From: Planctomycetota bacterium
Lineage (GTDB): Bacteria; Planctomycetota; MHYJ01; JACQXL01; JAVHLO01
Assembly: GCA_031082105.1 (NCBI GenBank)
Contig: JAVHLO010000176.1
Location: 1-7,180 of the forward strand
Length of the DNA stretch: 7,180 nt
Direction: 5' to 3'
A program made the translations under genes and the position numbers. Positions 1 through 6,067 of this stretch are shown piece after piece. Each line of letters begins with the position of its first letter. The stretch's first letter is position 1. Under the pieces are notes generated by a model. It worked only from the letters and a program-made list of their open reading frames with translations. It had not been told where the DNA came from and ran no database searches.

Positions 1-359
1 TCATACTCCCCGGAGGTGCATTTGTCAAGGGCAAATGGGTGCATCAAAACATGCTCATGCGGCGGGGGAGTGCCGGATGGGCCGACATTGCGAAGATCAA
101 TTACTGGGAGGAAAACGAGATGGTTGTCGTGGGGGGGATCGCGGGGAGCATCTCGGTCGAGCCCATTCTGCAGATCGTCAAGAAAGACGGCGGAAAGATG
201 CTGATACGGAGCACGTACGAAATAACAGCATACCGGACCATTATGACCGAGGCTGCGGCGCGGGGCATCAGTGTGTTGGGAAAAAGCGATGCTCCCTGTC
301 GATTTGACGAGCGGACTTTCACTTCGTCGCCACGGTCGGGCGCTGGAATTGGAGCTTGA
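1..359 (+). CDS. C-terminal fragment of an unrecognised protein (5' end outside the window)
   Basis: The reading frame beginning at base 3 is open from the left edge to a TGA at 357-359, giving about 118 residues with no start needed inside the window. I do not recognise the family. Visible features are a Gly/Val/Ile stretch (VVVGGIAGSISVEPI), an alternating charged/hydrophobic segment (ILQIVKKDGGKMLI) and a helix-like end (TIMTEAAARGISVLG). These suggest a mixed alpha/beta soluble domain, and there is no membrane segment. Third codon positions are mostly G or C from about base 100 to 270, which supports coding. The last ~13 codons (319-359) overlap the end of the opposite-strand ftsQ-like gene, so this tail may be an accidental extension of an older, shorter protein. 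A GTG at 39 could start a short version, but it lacks a clear ribosome binding site, and the open frame upstream makes a truncated longer gene more likely. Confidence 0.5.
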   Translation, partial: ILPGGAFVKGKWVHQNMLMRRGSAGWADIAKINYWEENEMVVVGGIAGSISVEPILQIVKKDGGKMLIRSTYEITAYRTIMTEAAARGISVLGKSDAPCRFDERTFTSSPRSGAGIGA

Positions 360-1182
360 CGAGCTTGAGCCCGCGCAGGCGCGGCGCGCCCATCAGGATG
401 AGCTTCAGGTTGCGGATCTTCTGGTCCACGTCCAGTTCGCCGTACTTGTCGGTGCTCGGAGCGCGGCCCCACTGGATCGGCACGTTCTCCTCGGCCCAGA
501 TCGTCACTTCGCTCTCGCCGCGATTGATTCGACCGTTGACGTTCGCCACGTCGATCGCCACGATGTGCATCATCTTGTCCACGCCCTGGTCGACGAGCAC
601 CTCGGCAACCGTGGTGCCCGCGAGCACGGCGGCATCGTCCCAGCAGCTGCCCGGTTCCGGCGGGGGCGCGGTGACTCCGATGACCTTCGGCACATAGAAG
701 GGCAGACGCGGCAGGTTCTCGTGGGCATACTTGCCGGGCAACCGTACGCCGTCGCGGTCGACGAGGTAGCAGTATCCGCGGTTCTCGACGGCGGCCAGCG
801 GCTTGCGCAACCGCACGCGCACGCGCACGGTCGCGGGGTACTCCTTCTCGACCGAAACGACCTGGGCCACCCAGGGGTTCGACTCGTAGTACTCGACGAG
901 CGCCGGTACCAGGTTTTCGTCGAAGATGCTCACGCGCCCCGTCAAGGGCGCCACCTCAGTAAGCCCGCGTTCGATCCCCGCGCCCGCCCAGGCGGGACGC
1001 GTGACCACCGCAAGCTGGTCGAGGTCGACCATGTAGTCTTCGTTGTTCAACAGGTGAGCGTATATCCGCCGGTGGACGAGCATGACGAGGAGCGTCCCCA
1101 TGCCCACTATCGCAAGGGTAAGCCCCACCTTGGACATCAACCAGCCAAGGCCGCTCTTGATTTTCTGCGGTATGTCTGTCAT
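319..1182 (-). CDS. ftsQ: FtsQ/DivIB-like cell division protein
   Basis: The 287-residue product looks like the bitopic divisome protein FtsQ, which sits in the cytoplasmic membrane and uses its periplasmic POTRA and beta domains to bridge FtsB/FtsL with other division proteins. Visible: a short cytoplasmic N-terminus (MTDIPQKIKSGLGWL), one membrane segment at about residues 17-36, a POTRA-like region at about 80-130 with the hallmark NPWV (102-105) followed by EYPATVRVRVRLRKPLA, and then a beta-domain opening YLVDRDGVRLP (139-149). The length is normal for the family. I chose ATG at 1182 because GGGAG lies just upstream, although the spacing is very short. A GTG at 1212 would add ten residues but has no ribosome binding site. 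FtsQ normally lies in the murC-ddl-ftsQ-ftsA-ftsZ cluster. Here it stands alone, divergent from a cyclase gene and convergent with the gene to its left. The family call rests on motif pattern, so the symbol is tentative. Confidence 0.75.
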   Translation of the reverse strand: MTDIPQKIKSGLGWLMSKVGLTLAIVGMGTLLVMLVHRRIYAHLLNNEDYMVDLDQLAVVTRPAWAGAGIERGLTEVAPLTGRVSIFDENLVPALVEYYESNPWVAQVVSVEKEYPATVRVRVRLRKPLAAVENRGYCYLVDRDGVRLPGKYAHENLPRLPFYVPKVIGVTAPPPEPGSCWDDAAVLAGTTVAEVLVDQGVDKMMHIVAIDVANVNGRINRGESEVTIWAEENVPIQWGRAPSTDKYGELDVDQKIRNLKLILMGAPRLRGLKLVKLQFQRPTVATK

Positions 1183-1298
1183 AGCTCCCGGCAACCGAAG
1201 ACGCCACGACACCGGTCATGCGTTGTGCGCAATCGCGCGAAACCTCCCCCGCATTAAGCGTATCGGCATGGGCAGGATGGTGCTTTAGCCCATTTTGC

Positions 1299-1328
1299 TT
1301 GCAATGTCCCGCGGACAGACTGTAATAT
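1299..1328 (+). promoter_or_regulatory. Candidate sigma70-type promoter for the cyclase gene
   Basis: TTGCAA (1299-1304) and TAATAT (1323-1328) are separated by 18 bases, and transcription would start near 1335, about 60 bases before the chosen ATG. The -10 matches consensus at four or five positions depending on register and the -35 at four. The spacer contains the palindrome TGTCC-CGC-GGACA (1305-1317). The match is plausible in a GC-rich background but not decisive. No equally good promoter was seen for the divergent ftsQ-like gene. Confidence 0.35.
1305..1317. repeat. Short palindrome inside the candidate cyclase promoter
   Basis: TGTCC and GGACA form perfect 5-base arms around CGC, lying between the proposed -35 and -10 boxes. 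A dyad at this place would suit a repressor operator. Arms of five bases arise by chance fairly often in 200 bases, so only the position makes it worth recording. Confidence 0.25.
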
Positions 1329-1354
1329 CGAGGCACGCGGCGCCGCTTGGAGTT

Positions 1355-1400
1355 TCGGATTTGCGATTTCGGATTGCGGATTCTGGATAGCAGGATGCGA
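1355..1400. repeat. Degenerate heptad tract (GGATTTGC/GGATTGC units)
   Basis: From about 1358 the sequence reads as successive six- to eight-base units built on GGATT: GGATTTGC, GATTTC, GGATTGC, GGATTCT, GGATAGCA, GGATGCG. The last unit contains the start codon proposed for the cyclase gene. The tract is A/T-richer than its surroundings and lies in the mRNA leader. On the other strand it would read AATCCGCAATCC-like units. From memory, similar heptad tracts are scattered through intergenic DNA of several environmental phyla. I cannot confirm copies elsewhere in this genome. Confidence 0.5.
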
Positions 1401-4400
1401 GCCTACATTCCGCCATTCATAGAGGGGAACTACCTTCAGGGCCGGCTGCGCGGCCGGCTCAGGTGCTCCGTCCTCGTCGCGGACATCTCGGGGTTCACCG
1501 GGCTGACCGAGGCCGCGTTCAGGCTGGGCGAGCATGGCGTCGAGCTCATGAGCTTGCAGTTGGAGCGCGTATTCAATCCCCTGACTGACGCCGTCCTGAC
1601 GCGCGACGGGGTCATCACCGGGTTCACCGGCGACGGTTTCGTGGCGGTCTTTCCGCGCGACCCGGGCCGTCGGGCCTGTTCCGCCGCGCGTGAGATCATT
1701 GAGTTCTTCAAGTTCGGAGGGCGTGTCGAGACTCCGGCGGGCGCGTTCGTGTTCAACGCCAAATGCGGAATCTCACGGGGTACTGTGCACTGGGGGATCG
1801 TCGGCGACCGACCTGAGAAGGAGCAGACATTCTACTTTCGTGGAAAACCCATCATCGAGGCGGCGGGACTGGAGAGCAAGGCGGCTTCCGGCGAGGTTCT
1901 GGTTTGTCCCGGGATTCCGGAGTCCGAAAAGGAACACGTGCAGCCCGGCGCGGCGACCTCGGGCGAGCCGGATTTTCAGAACAGCGAGCAGGTACTGTCG
2001 TTGTTCGTCGACCACGGTGTGCTTGCGCTTGGCGGGACGCCGGAGATCAGGCCCGTGGTGTCCGTCTTCGTCGGCCTGTGCGAGGGAAGTGGACGGGAGG
2101 TGCGGGAGCTGACCCGCTCCGGCACGATCGACGGCGCTGTGAGCGTTATCAGACGCGCCGCCTCGGCGTGTCAGGGCACTTTCAACAAGCTCGAGTTTGG
2201 CGACAAGGGTTGCACGGTCCTCTGCATTTTCGGCGCGCCGAGATCCGTTGAACGTCCGGTTGTCGCAGCCATGAGATTCATCCGGCGACTGCATACCGAA
2301 TGGAACGCTGAAACGCGGAGAGAGCGTGGTCCTCTGCGGGACGCGCGCTTCCGGGTCGGCGTGGATACTGGTCTGGCCTATGCGGGCATCGTCGGCGGCC
2401 TGAGGCGCAACGAATGGACGTGCATCGGCGATTGTGTCAATGTCTCTGCGCGGCTGATGACGGAGGCGCAGTGGGGCGAGGCGCGCGTCTCCAGCCGGGT
2501 ATGCGAGGCCGGCTCCGGCCATTTCGAATTCGTCGGGGCGGGGGCCGTTTGTCTGAAGGGGAAGACGCTGCCGGAAGAGACGTACACGTTGATGGGCGAG
2601 ACTCGGACCGGGTCCGGCGTGTCCGGAGAGCGGGCCTTGATGGTCGGCCGCACGGCGGAGTTGGGACGCCTGCACGCGGCGTTTGTCAGGGCGAAAGAAG
2701 GGACGTTCGCCGGCATGATGTACGTCTACGGCGAACCCGGCATGGGCAAGACACGGCTTGTGGCGGAGTTCCGAAATCAGCTCGAAACGGCGCGGCATGC
2801 GCCCGGACCGCCGGAGGCCGCGCGGCGAGCGGCGGGCCTTCAATCCGTGCCCGCTCATGGTGAAGCAGATGGTTTTCAATGGGTGCGTGTCCCTTGCCTC
2901 GAAGGCGACAGCGGGCTGAAGCCGGTCTCCGTGTGGCTGGAAGGTTTCTTCGGGCTGACTGCATTCGAGACTCCGACTCTGAAACGTGCCCGGATAGAGG
3001 CGAAGCTGGAGGAGATCGCAGACTCAGCAGCGTCGGGAACCGCTGACGAGACGCGTGCAACGATGCGCCAGGTCACGTCGTTCCTCGCTGCACTTGTCGG
3101 CTGTCACTGGGAAGGTTCGCTCTACTCCCAGGTTTCCGATCCGAAGCTCCGCTACGAGAACCAGCTCAGGGCGGCGAAGGAGCTGATCAAGGCGCTTGCC
3201 GCCACGGTGCCGTTGGTCCTTGAGATAGAGGACTCGCACTGGATCGAACCCTCGACGGCGGAATGGGTCGGCATGATGACGCGGAACGTCGACAATACGC
3301 CGTTCATGATTCTTCTGACCTCTCGATACGGCGAGGACGGGCGAAAGCCCCGCGTGTCTGTCGACAGGGAGGTCGAGGTGGAAGAGATCGAGTTGAAGGG
3401 TCTCGATCGGTCGCTCGCTGCCACGATGATCGAACAGCGTGCCGGCGCGCGGCCCGGTTCGGCCCTGCTCGACTTCGTTTGCGGCAGGACGGACGGAAAC
3501 CCGTTCTTCATCGATCAGCTTGCAGCCCATATGCAGGAGTCGGGACTGCTTGGCGAACAGGACGGCGCGGCGGTGCTTGCCGGCGATATCGGCCGCCTGC
3601 CGGCAACACTGGACAGCCTACTTCTTGCGCGGTTTGACCGGCTCGACGGCATGCTGCGCGAAGGTCTGAAACACGCCGCCACGCTGGGCGTCAGGTTCTT
3701 CCGGGGCGTACTCGAGGAGCTGTTGAGACTCAGCGATCACTTTTCGGGCGACCCGAACCTGATCGTGCCCGGCGGTGAAAAGTCCGGTATGATCGTCCCG
3801 GAGGGTCCCGCCACCGGGGGAACGGTGCGGGAAATCGCAACTGCCGTGTCCGGAGAGCGGGAGCCCGCTGACGCTTCAGAAGCCACCCGCGCCTGGCTGT
3901 TCCGACACATTCTCATGCAGCGGGCCGCGTATCATCTTCAGATGCCGTCCGTGAGAACGCAACTGCACAGACTCGCCGCGGAAGTCATCGAGAAGCTTTT
4001 CCCGGGCAGACAGGAGTTCTGCCGTGAGCTTGCGGACCACTACGGCAAGGCAGGCATCGTCGAGAAAGAGGTGGACTATCTTGAGAGAGCGGCGAAGCTC
4101 GCCGCGGATTCGTTCAAGAACAGCGAGTCCACAGAACTCTACACCCGGCTCATATCACGGCTGGTTGCGCTTGCCGGCTCGGACTCCGGCTCCGTCGTCG
4201 ATGCGCGCGCGTCACTAGTGCGGGCGAGGTTTGGGCTTGCCCGCACCTGGAAGCTTGTGGGCAGGTGGGCGGAGGCGATCGAGGAGTACGAGAAGGGGCT
4301 GGCCCTGGCAGGCGAGATGAAGGACACGAAGCAGCAGGTGGACGGGCTGGCCTTGCTGAGCGACCTGCTCAGGCTCCGCGGCCGCATGCAGGAGGCGCTG

Positions 4401-5459
4401 CAGGCGACCGAGCGGGCGATCGCGTTGGCCGACTCGGCGGGATACGCCTCCGGAAAAGCGTCTGCCCTGGGCCACAGGGGTTTCGTGTTCAGCCGGCTCG
4501 GCGAGTACTCCCGCGCAATGGAGTGTTTCGAACTCAGCCTGAAGCTCTCCGAGGAGGTGGGCGACAAGTCCAAGAAGGCAGGCGCCCTGAACAGCATCGG
4601 CAACATCCTGCTCTTTCGGGGCGACAATCGCCGGGCGATGGAGCACTACGAGCAGGCCGTGAGACTCGTCGAAGAACTTGGCGACAAGATCGGCGCGACC
4701 AAGCTCCTGGGCAACATGGGAATCGTGCACAGGAAAAACGGCGACTACGCGGAGGCGATGTCCGCCTATCGCTCGAGCCTGAAACTCGCCGAGGAACTGG
4801 GCGACAAGGACGGGATGGCGCGGGCGACCGGCAACATGGGGAACCTCTTTCTGGCGCAGGGCGAGTATGCGCAGGCCCTTGAGCACTTTGAGAAGAGGTT
4901 GCGGTTTGCATGGGAGCTCGGCGACCGCGATGCCAAGGCCGGCGCGCTCGGGAGCATCGGGCTCGTCCGCCAGTACCAGGGAAATCACCGCCTTGCGATG
5001 GACTATTTCAAGGAGTACCTTCGGCTCTCCGAAGAGGTCGGCAGCAAGGAAGGCCAGGCACGCGCGGCGGCAAACATGGCCAGGCTCCATATGGAACTCG
5101 GGGAATTCCGCGTGGCCGAGGACCACCTTGCCAGATACACGCAACTTGCCGAAGAGCTGAAGTCGAGGGAGCACCGCGCGCAGGCGCTCTGCATTCACGG
5201 CGCATTGTTGACCAGTACCGGCAACCACGAAGCCGCGGTGGAAAGGCTCAAGACCGGGATCGGCATCTGGCGTGAACTCAGAGAACGACAGGAAATGGCC
5301 GCGCCGCACCTCGCGTTTGCCGAGGCCTGTGTGGCGCTCCGCAGACCCGACGAGGCCAGGCCGGCGTTCGAGGAGGCGCGGTCACTCGTGAAGACGTTCG
5401 GCCTGAAGAGGCTGGAACGGCAGGTCGAACGGGTGAAAGAGCTGTTGGCGCGCTCGTAG
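1395..5459 (+). CDS. sAC-like class III adenylate cyclase with STAND/AAA NTPase and TPR array
   Basis: The product has 1354 residues and is predicted soluble. Domains in order: cyclase homology domain C1 (about 20-175), C2 (about 218-385), a P-loop NTPase of the AAA_16/STAND kind (about 415-720), a helical linker (about 730-900), then TPRs (about 900-1354). C1 has the metal-binding aspartates D30 (VADISGFTGLTE) and D80 (FTGDGF). C2 has K271 (GDKGC), T342 (WTCIG), N349 and R353 (VNVSAR), which match the adenine-selecting K/T pair and the catalytic Asn/Arg of mammalian soluble adenylyl cyclase, so ATP to cAMP is the likely reaction. The NTPase shows Walker A GEPGMGKT (446-453), a Walker B-like VLEIEDSHW (around D613) and the GNPFF motif (701-705). 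The TPRs probably bind partners and regulate activity. I chose ATG 1395 because MRAYIPPFI resembles the usual beginning of such cyclases. A TTG at 1347 would only translate the heptad repeat. The ribosome binding site is weak. It stands as a single gene with no recognisable effector beside it. Confidence 0.88.
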   Translation: MRAYIPPFIEGNYLQGRLRGRLRCSVLVADISGFTGLTEAAFRLGEHGVELMSLQLERVFNPLTDAVLTRDGVITGFTGDGFVAVFPRDPGRRACSAAREIIEFFKFGGRVETPAGAFVFNAKCGISRGTVHWGIVGDRPEKEQTFYFRGKPIIEAAGLESKAASGEVLVCPGIPESEKEHVQPGAATSGEPDFQNSEQVLSLFVDHGVLALGGTPEIRPVVSVFVGLCEGSGREVRELTRSGTIDGAVSVIRRAASACQGTFNKLEFGDKGCTVLCIFGAPRSVERPVVAAMRFIRRLHTEWNAETRRERGPLRDARFRVGVDTGLAYAGIVGGLRRNEWTCIGDCVNVSARLMTEAQWGEARVSSRVCEAGSGHFEFVGAGAVCLKGKTLPEETYTLMGETRTGSGVSGERALMVGRTAELGRLHAAFVRAKEGTFAGMMYVYGEPGMGKTRLVAEFRNQLETARHAPGPPEAARRAAGLQSVPAHGEADGFQWVRVPCLEGDSGLKPVSVWLEGFFGLTAFETPTLKRARIEAKLEEIADSAASGTADETRATMRQVTSFLAALVGCHWEGSLYSQVSDPKLRYENQLRAAKELIKALAATVPLVLEIEDSHWIEPSTAEWVGMMTRNVDNTPFMILLTSRYGEDGRKPRVSVDREVEVEEIELKGLDRSLAATMIEQRAGARPGSALLDFVCGRTDGNPFFIDQLAAHMQESGLLGEQDGAAVLAGDIGRLPATLDSLLLARFDRLDGMLREGLKHAATLGVRFFRGVLEELLRLSDHFSGDPNLIVPGGEKSGMIVPEGPATGGTVREIATAVSGEREPADASEATRAWLFRHILMQRAAYHLQMPSVRTQLHRLAAEVIEKLFPGRQEFCRELADHYGKAGIVEKEVDYLERAAKLAADSFKNSESTELYTRLISRLVALAGSDSGSVVDARASLVRARFGLARTWKLVGRWAEAIEEYEKGLALAGEMKDTKQQVDGLALLSDLLRLRGRMQEALQATERAIALADSAGYASGKASALGHRGFVFSRLGEYSRAMECFELSLKLSEEVGDKSKKAGALNSIGNILLFRGDNRRAMEHYEQAVRLVEELGDKIGATKLLGNMGIVHRKNGDYAEAMSAYRSSLKLAEELGDKDGMARATGNMGNLFLAQGEYAQALEHFEKRLRFAWELGDRDAKAGALGSIGLVRQYQGNHRLAMDYFKEYLRLSEEVGSKEGQARAAANMARLHMELGEFRVAEDHLARYTQLAEELKSREHRAQALCIHGALLTSTGNHEAAVERLKTGIGIWRELRERQEMAAPHLAFAEACVALRRPDEARPAFEEARSLVKTFGLKRLERQVERVKELLARS
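4275..5354 (+). repeat. Nine in-register 120-base TPR units inside the cyclase gene
   Basis: Residues 961-1320 of the cyclase divide into nine consecutive 40-residue units with no insertion or deletion. Each starts near A-hydrophobic-xx-[YF]-E (AIEEYE, AMEHYE, AMDYFK), continues LxLAEELGDK and then ALGNMGxLxxxxGxYxx. The 40-residue length is that of Kinesin-light-chain/PATS1-type TPRs and not the classic 34. At DNA level, GGCGACAAG-like words recur exactly every 120 bases (4560, 4680, 4800, and diverged at 4920 and 5040). A partial tenth unit follows to the stop codon. The units are diverged enough that recent duplication is unlikely. Confidence 0.85.
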
Positions 5460-5471
5460 GCCGGGTTGCCG

Positions 5472-5500
5472 GTGGGAGGGCGAGGCTCCTGCCGAGCCGC
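5472..5500. repeat. Hairpin-bearing intergenic repeat-like element, possible terminator
   Basis: Just after the cyclase stop codon, GGGAGGGCGAGGCTCC leads into a 5-base stem GGCTC (5484-5488) / GAGCC (5494-5498) with loop CTGCC. There is no T-tract, so a standard intrinsic terminator is not supported. The wording closely resembles a dispersed intergenic element I recall from Planctomycetes- and Verrucomicrobia-like genomes, often seen mistranslated as WEGEAPAEP. Only one copy is present here. Confidence 0.4.
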
Positions 5501-5504
5501 GAGA

Positions 5505-5532
5505 CGTGCGTACGTGCGTGAGTGCGTGCGTG
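5505..5532. repeat. CGTG tetranucleotide microsatellite
   Basis: Seven consecutive four-base units read CGTG, CGTA, CGTG, CGTG, AGTG, CGTG, CGTG, with a GTGCGCG-like trail to about 5538. Two units carry a single substitution. It lies in non-coding DNA about 28 bases upstream of the ppnP -35 box, so length changes would alter the upstream spacing but no reading frame. Confidence 0.7.
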
Positions 5533-5559
5533 TGCGCGAAACTGCCGAACCTGATGTTA

Positions 5560-5588
5560 TTGACAGGCCGCTGTCTGCCGGATAGAAT
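5560..5588 (+). promoter_or_regulatory. Near-consensus sigma70 promoter for ppnP
   Basis: TTGACA (5560-5565) is a perfect -35 and TAGAAT (5583-5588) a five-of-six -10, separated by the optimal 17 bases. Transcription should start near 5595, leaving a leader of about 60 bases before the ppnP start. The -35 is part of the dyad GACAG-GCCG-CTGTC (5562-5575), which could be a repressor site. This promoter makes ppnP a separate unit from the cyclase gene. Confidence 0.75.
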
Positions 5589-5598
5589 ATGTCGTCAG

Positions 5599-5622
5599 GC
5601 ACATGCCTGCAGGGCATTGTGT
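5599..5622 (+). other. Stem-loop at the 5' end of the ppnP leader
   Basis: ATGCC (5603-5607) pairs with GGCAT (5613-5617) around a TGCAG loop. With one bulged T (5618) the stem extends through CAC (5600-5602) / GTG (5619-5621), giving eight Watson-Crick pairs plus a possible G-U. It would sit within about five bases of the predicted transcript start, a position where hairpins often protect mRNA from 5'-dependent decay. The function is inferred. Confidence 0.4.
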
Positions 5623-5657
5623 ACATGTTTGGACAAAGTCCTACGGAGGAATTGAAC

Positions 5658-5972
5658 ATGCCGGACAAATTCGAAAATGTCACAATTGTCAAGAAGGCCA
5701 ACGTCTATTTCGACGGGAAGGTCACCAGTCGCACGGTCCTGTTCGCCGATGGCACACGCAAGACACTCGGCTTCATGATGCCCGGCGAATACGAATTCAG
5801 CGCCGGATCACGCGAGGTGATGGAGATGCTCGATGGTGAAATGGGGGTGCTCCTGCCAAATCGAAAAGACTGGCAGACCTTCAAGGCCGGTCAGTCCTTT
5901 GAAGTTCCCGCCAAGTCCTCCTTCAAACTGAGACTCAAGGGGAGTGTGGACTATTGCTGTTCATACGGGTAG
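5658..5972 (+). CDS. ppnP: Pyrimidine/purine nucleoside phosphorylase PpnP (YaiE/DUF1255 family)
   Basis: This is a 104-residue cytoplasmic cupin-fold enzyme. PpnP of E. coli splits purine and pyrimidine nucleosides with phosphate to the free base and ribose 1-phosphate, in nucleoside salvage. The family pattern is clear: NVYFDGKVTSR (15-25), GFMMPGEYEFSAGSREVMEML (38-58), GEMGVLLPNRKDWQTFKAGQ (60-79), FEVPAKSSFKL (81-91) and the ending YCCSYG. It is about ten residues longer than the 94-residue E. coli protein, all at the N-terminus. The ATG at 5658 is fixed by GGAGGA (5645-5650) seven bases upstream. An in-frame ATG at 5589 lies before the predicted transcript start and is rejected. It has its own promoter, and a probable terminator follows. 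It shows no obvious functional link with the cyclase or the B12 receptor beside it. Confidence 0.93.
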   Translation: MPDKFENVTIVKKANVYFDGKVTSRTVLFADGTRKTLGFMMPGEYEFSAGSREVMEMLDGEMGVLLPNRKDWQTFKAGQSFEVPAKSSFKLRLKGSVDYCCSYG

Positions 5973-5976
5973 CCGG

Positions 5977-6025
5977 AGAATGAGAGAGGGCGGTCGCTCT
6001 CCTGAGTCCTCATCCGTTTTTTCTT
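5977..6025 (+). terminator. Probable intrinsic terminator after ppnP
   Basis: A nested inverted repeat, ATGAG (5980-5984) with CTCAT (6009-6013) enclosing GAGAG/CTCTC (CTCTC at 5997-6001), is followed three bases later by six Ts (6017-6022), then CTT. The stem is imperfect and the inner pairing is a local alternative, so strength is uncertain. The location directly after the ppnP stop codon fits. Confidence 0.5.
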
Positions 6026-6052
6026 GACAATCGCCCGGTTGGAATGTAGCAT
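6024..6052 (+). promoter_or_regulatory. Sigma70 promoter of the riboswitch-receptor transcript
   Basis: TTGACA (6024-6029) is a perfect -35 and TAGCAT (6047-6052) a four- to five-of-six -10, at the optimal 17-base spacing. The predicted start is near 6059, so the transcript begins only about nine bases before the first riboswitch helix. The -35 overlaps the end of the T-tract of the preceding terminator. Confidence 0.75.
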
Positions 6053-6067
6053 CACCGACCAGAAGAT

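Noticed and set aside
271..1257. 328-residue open frame on the + strand opposite the ftsQ-like gene
   Set aside because: It is very rich in His, Arg, Asp and Val and has no recognisable motif. It is the expected antisense shadow of a GC-rich gene, and the - strand product has clear FtsQ features.
1347..1394. TTG start giving the cyclase 16 extra residues
   Set aside because: The extra residues come only from the heptad repeat. The ATG at 1395 gives an N-terminus typical of these cyclases.
4215..5309. 364-residue open frame on the - strand inside the TPR region
   Set aside because: It mirrors the 120-base repeat of the TPR coding strand. The + strand product is plainly a TPR protein and the antisense frame has no family features.
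1395..5459. Anti-phage system of the Pycsar or Avs type (cyclase or STAND NTPase)
   Set aside because: Pycsar cyclases are single-domain and sit beside a TIR or membrane effector, which is absent here. Avs proteins lack paired cyclase domains. The neighbour ppnP has its own promoter and is a housekeeping salvage enzyme.
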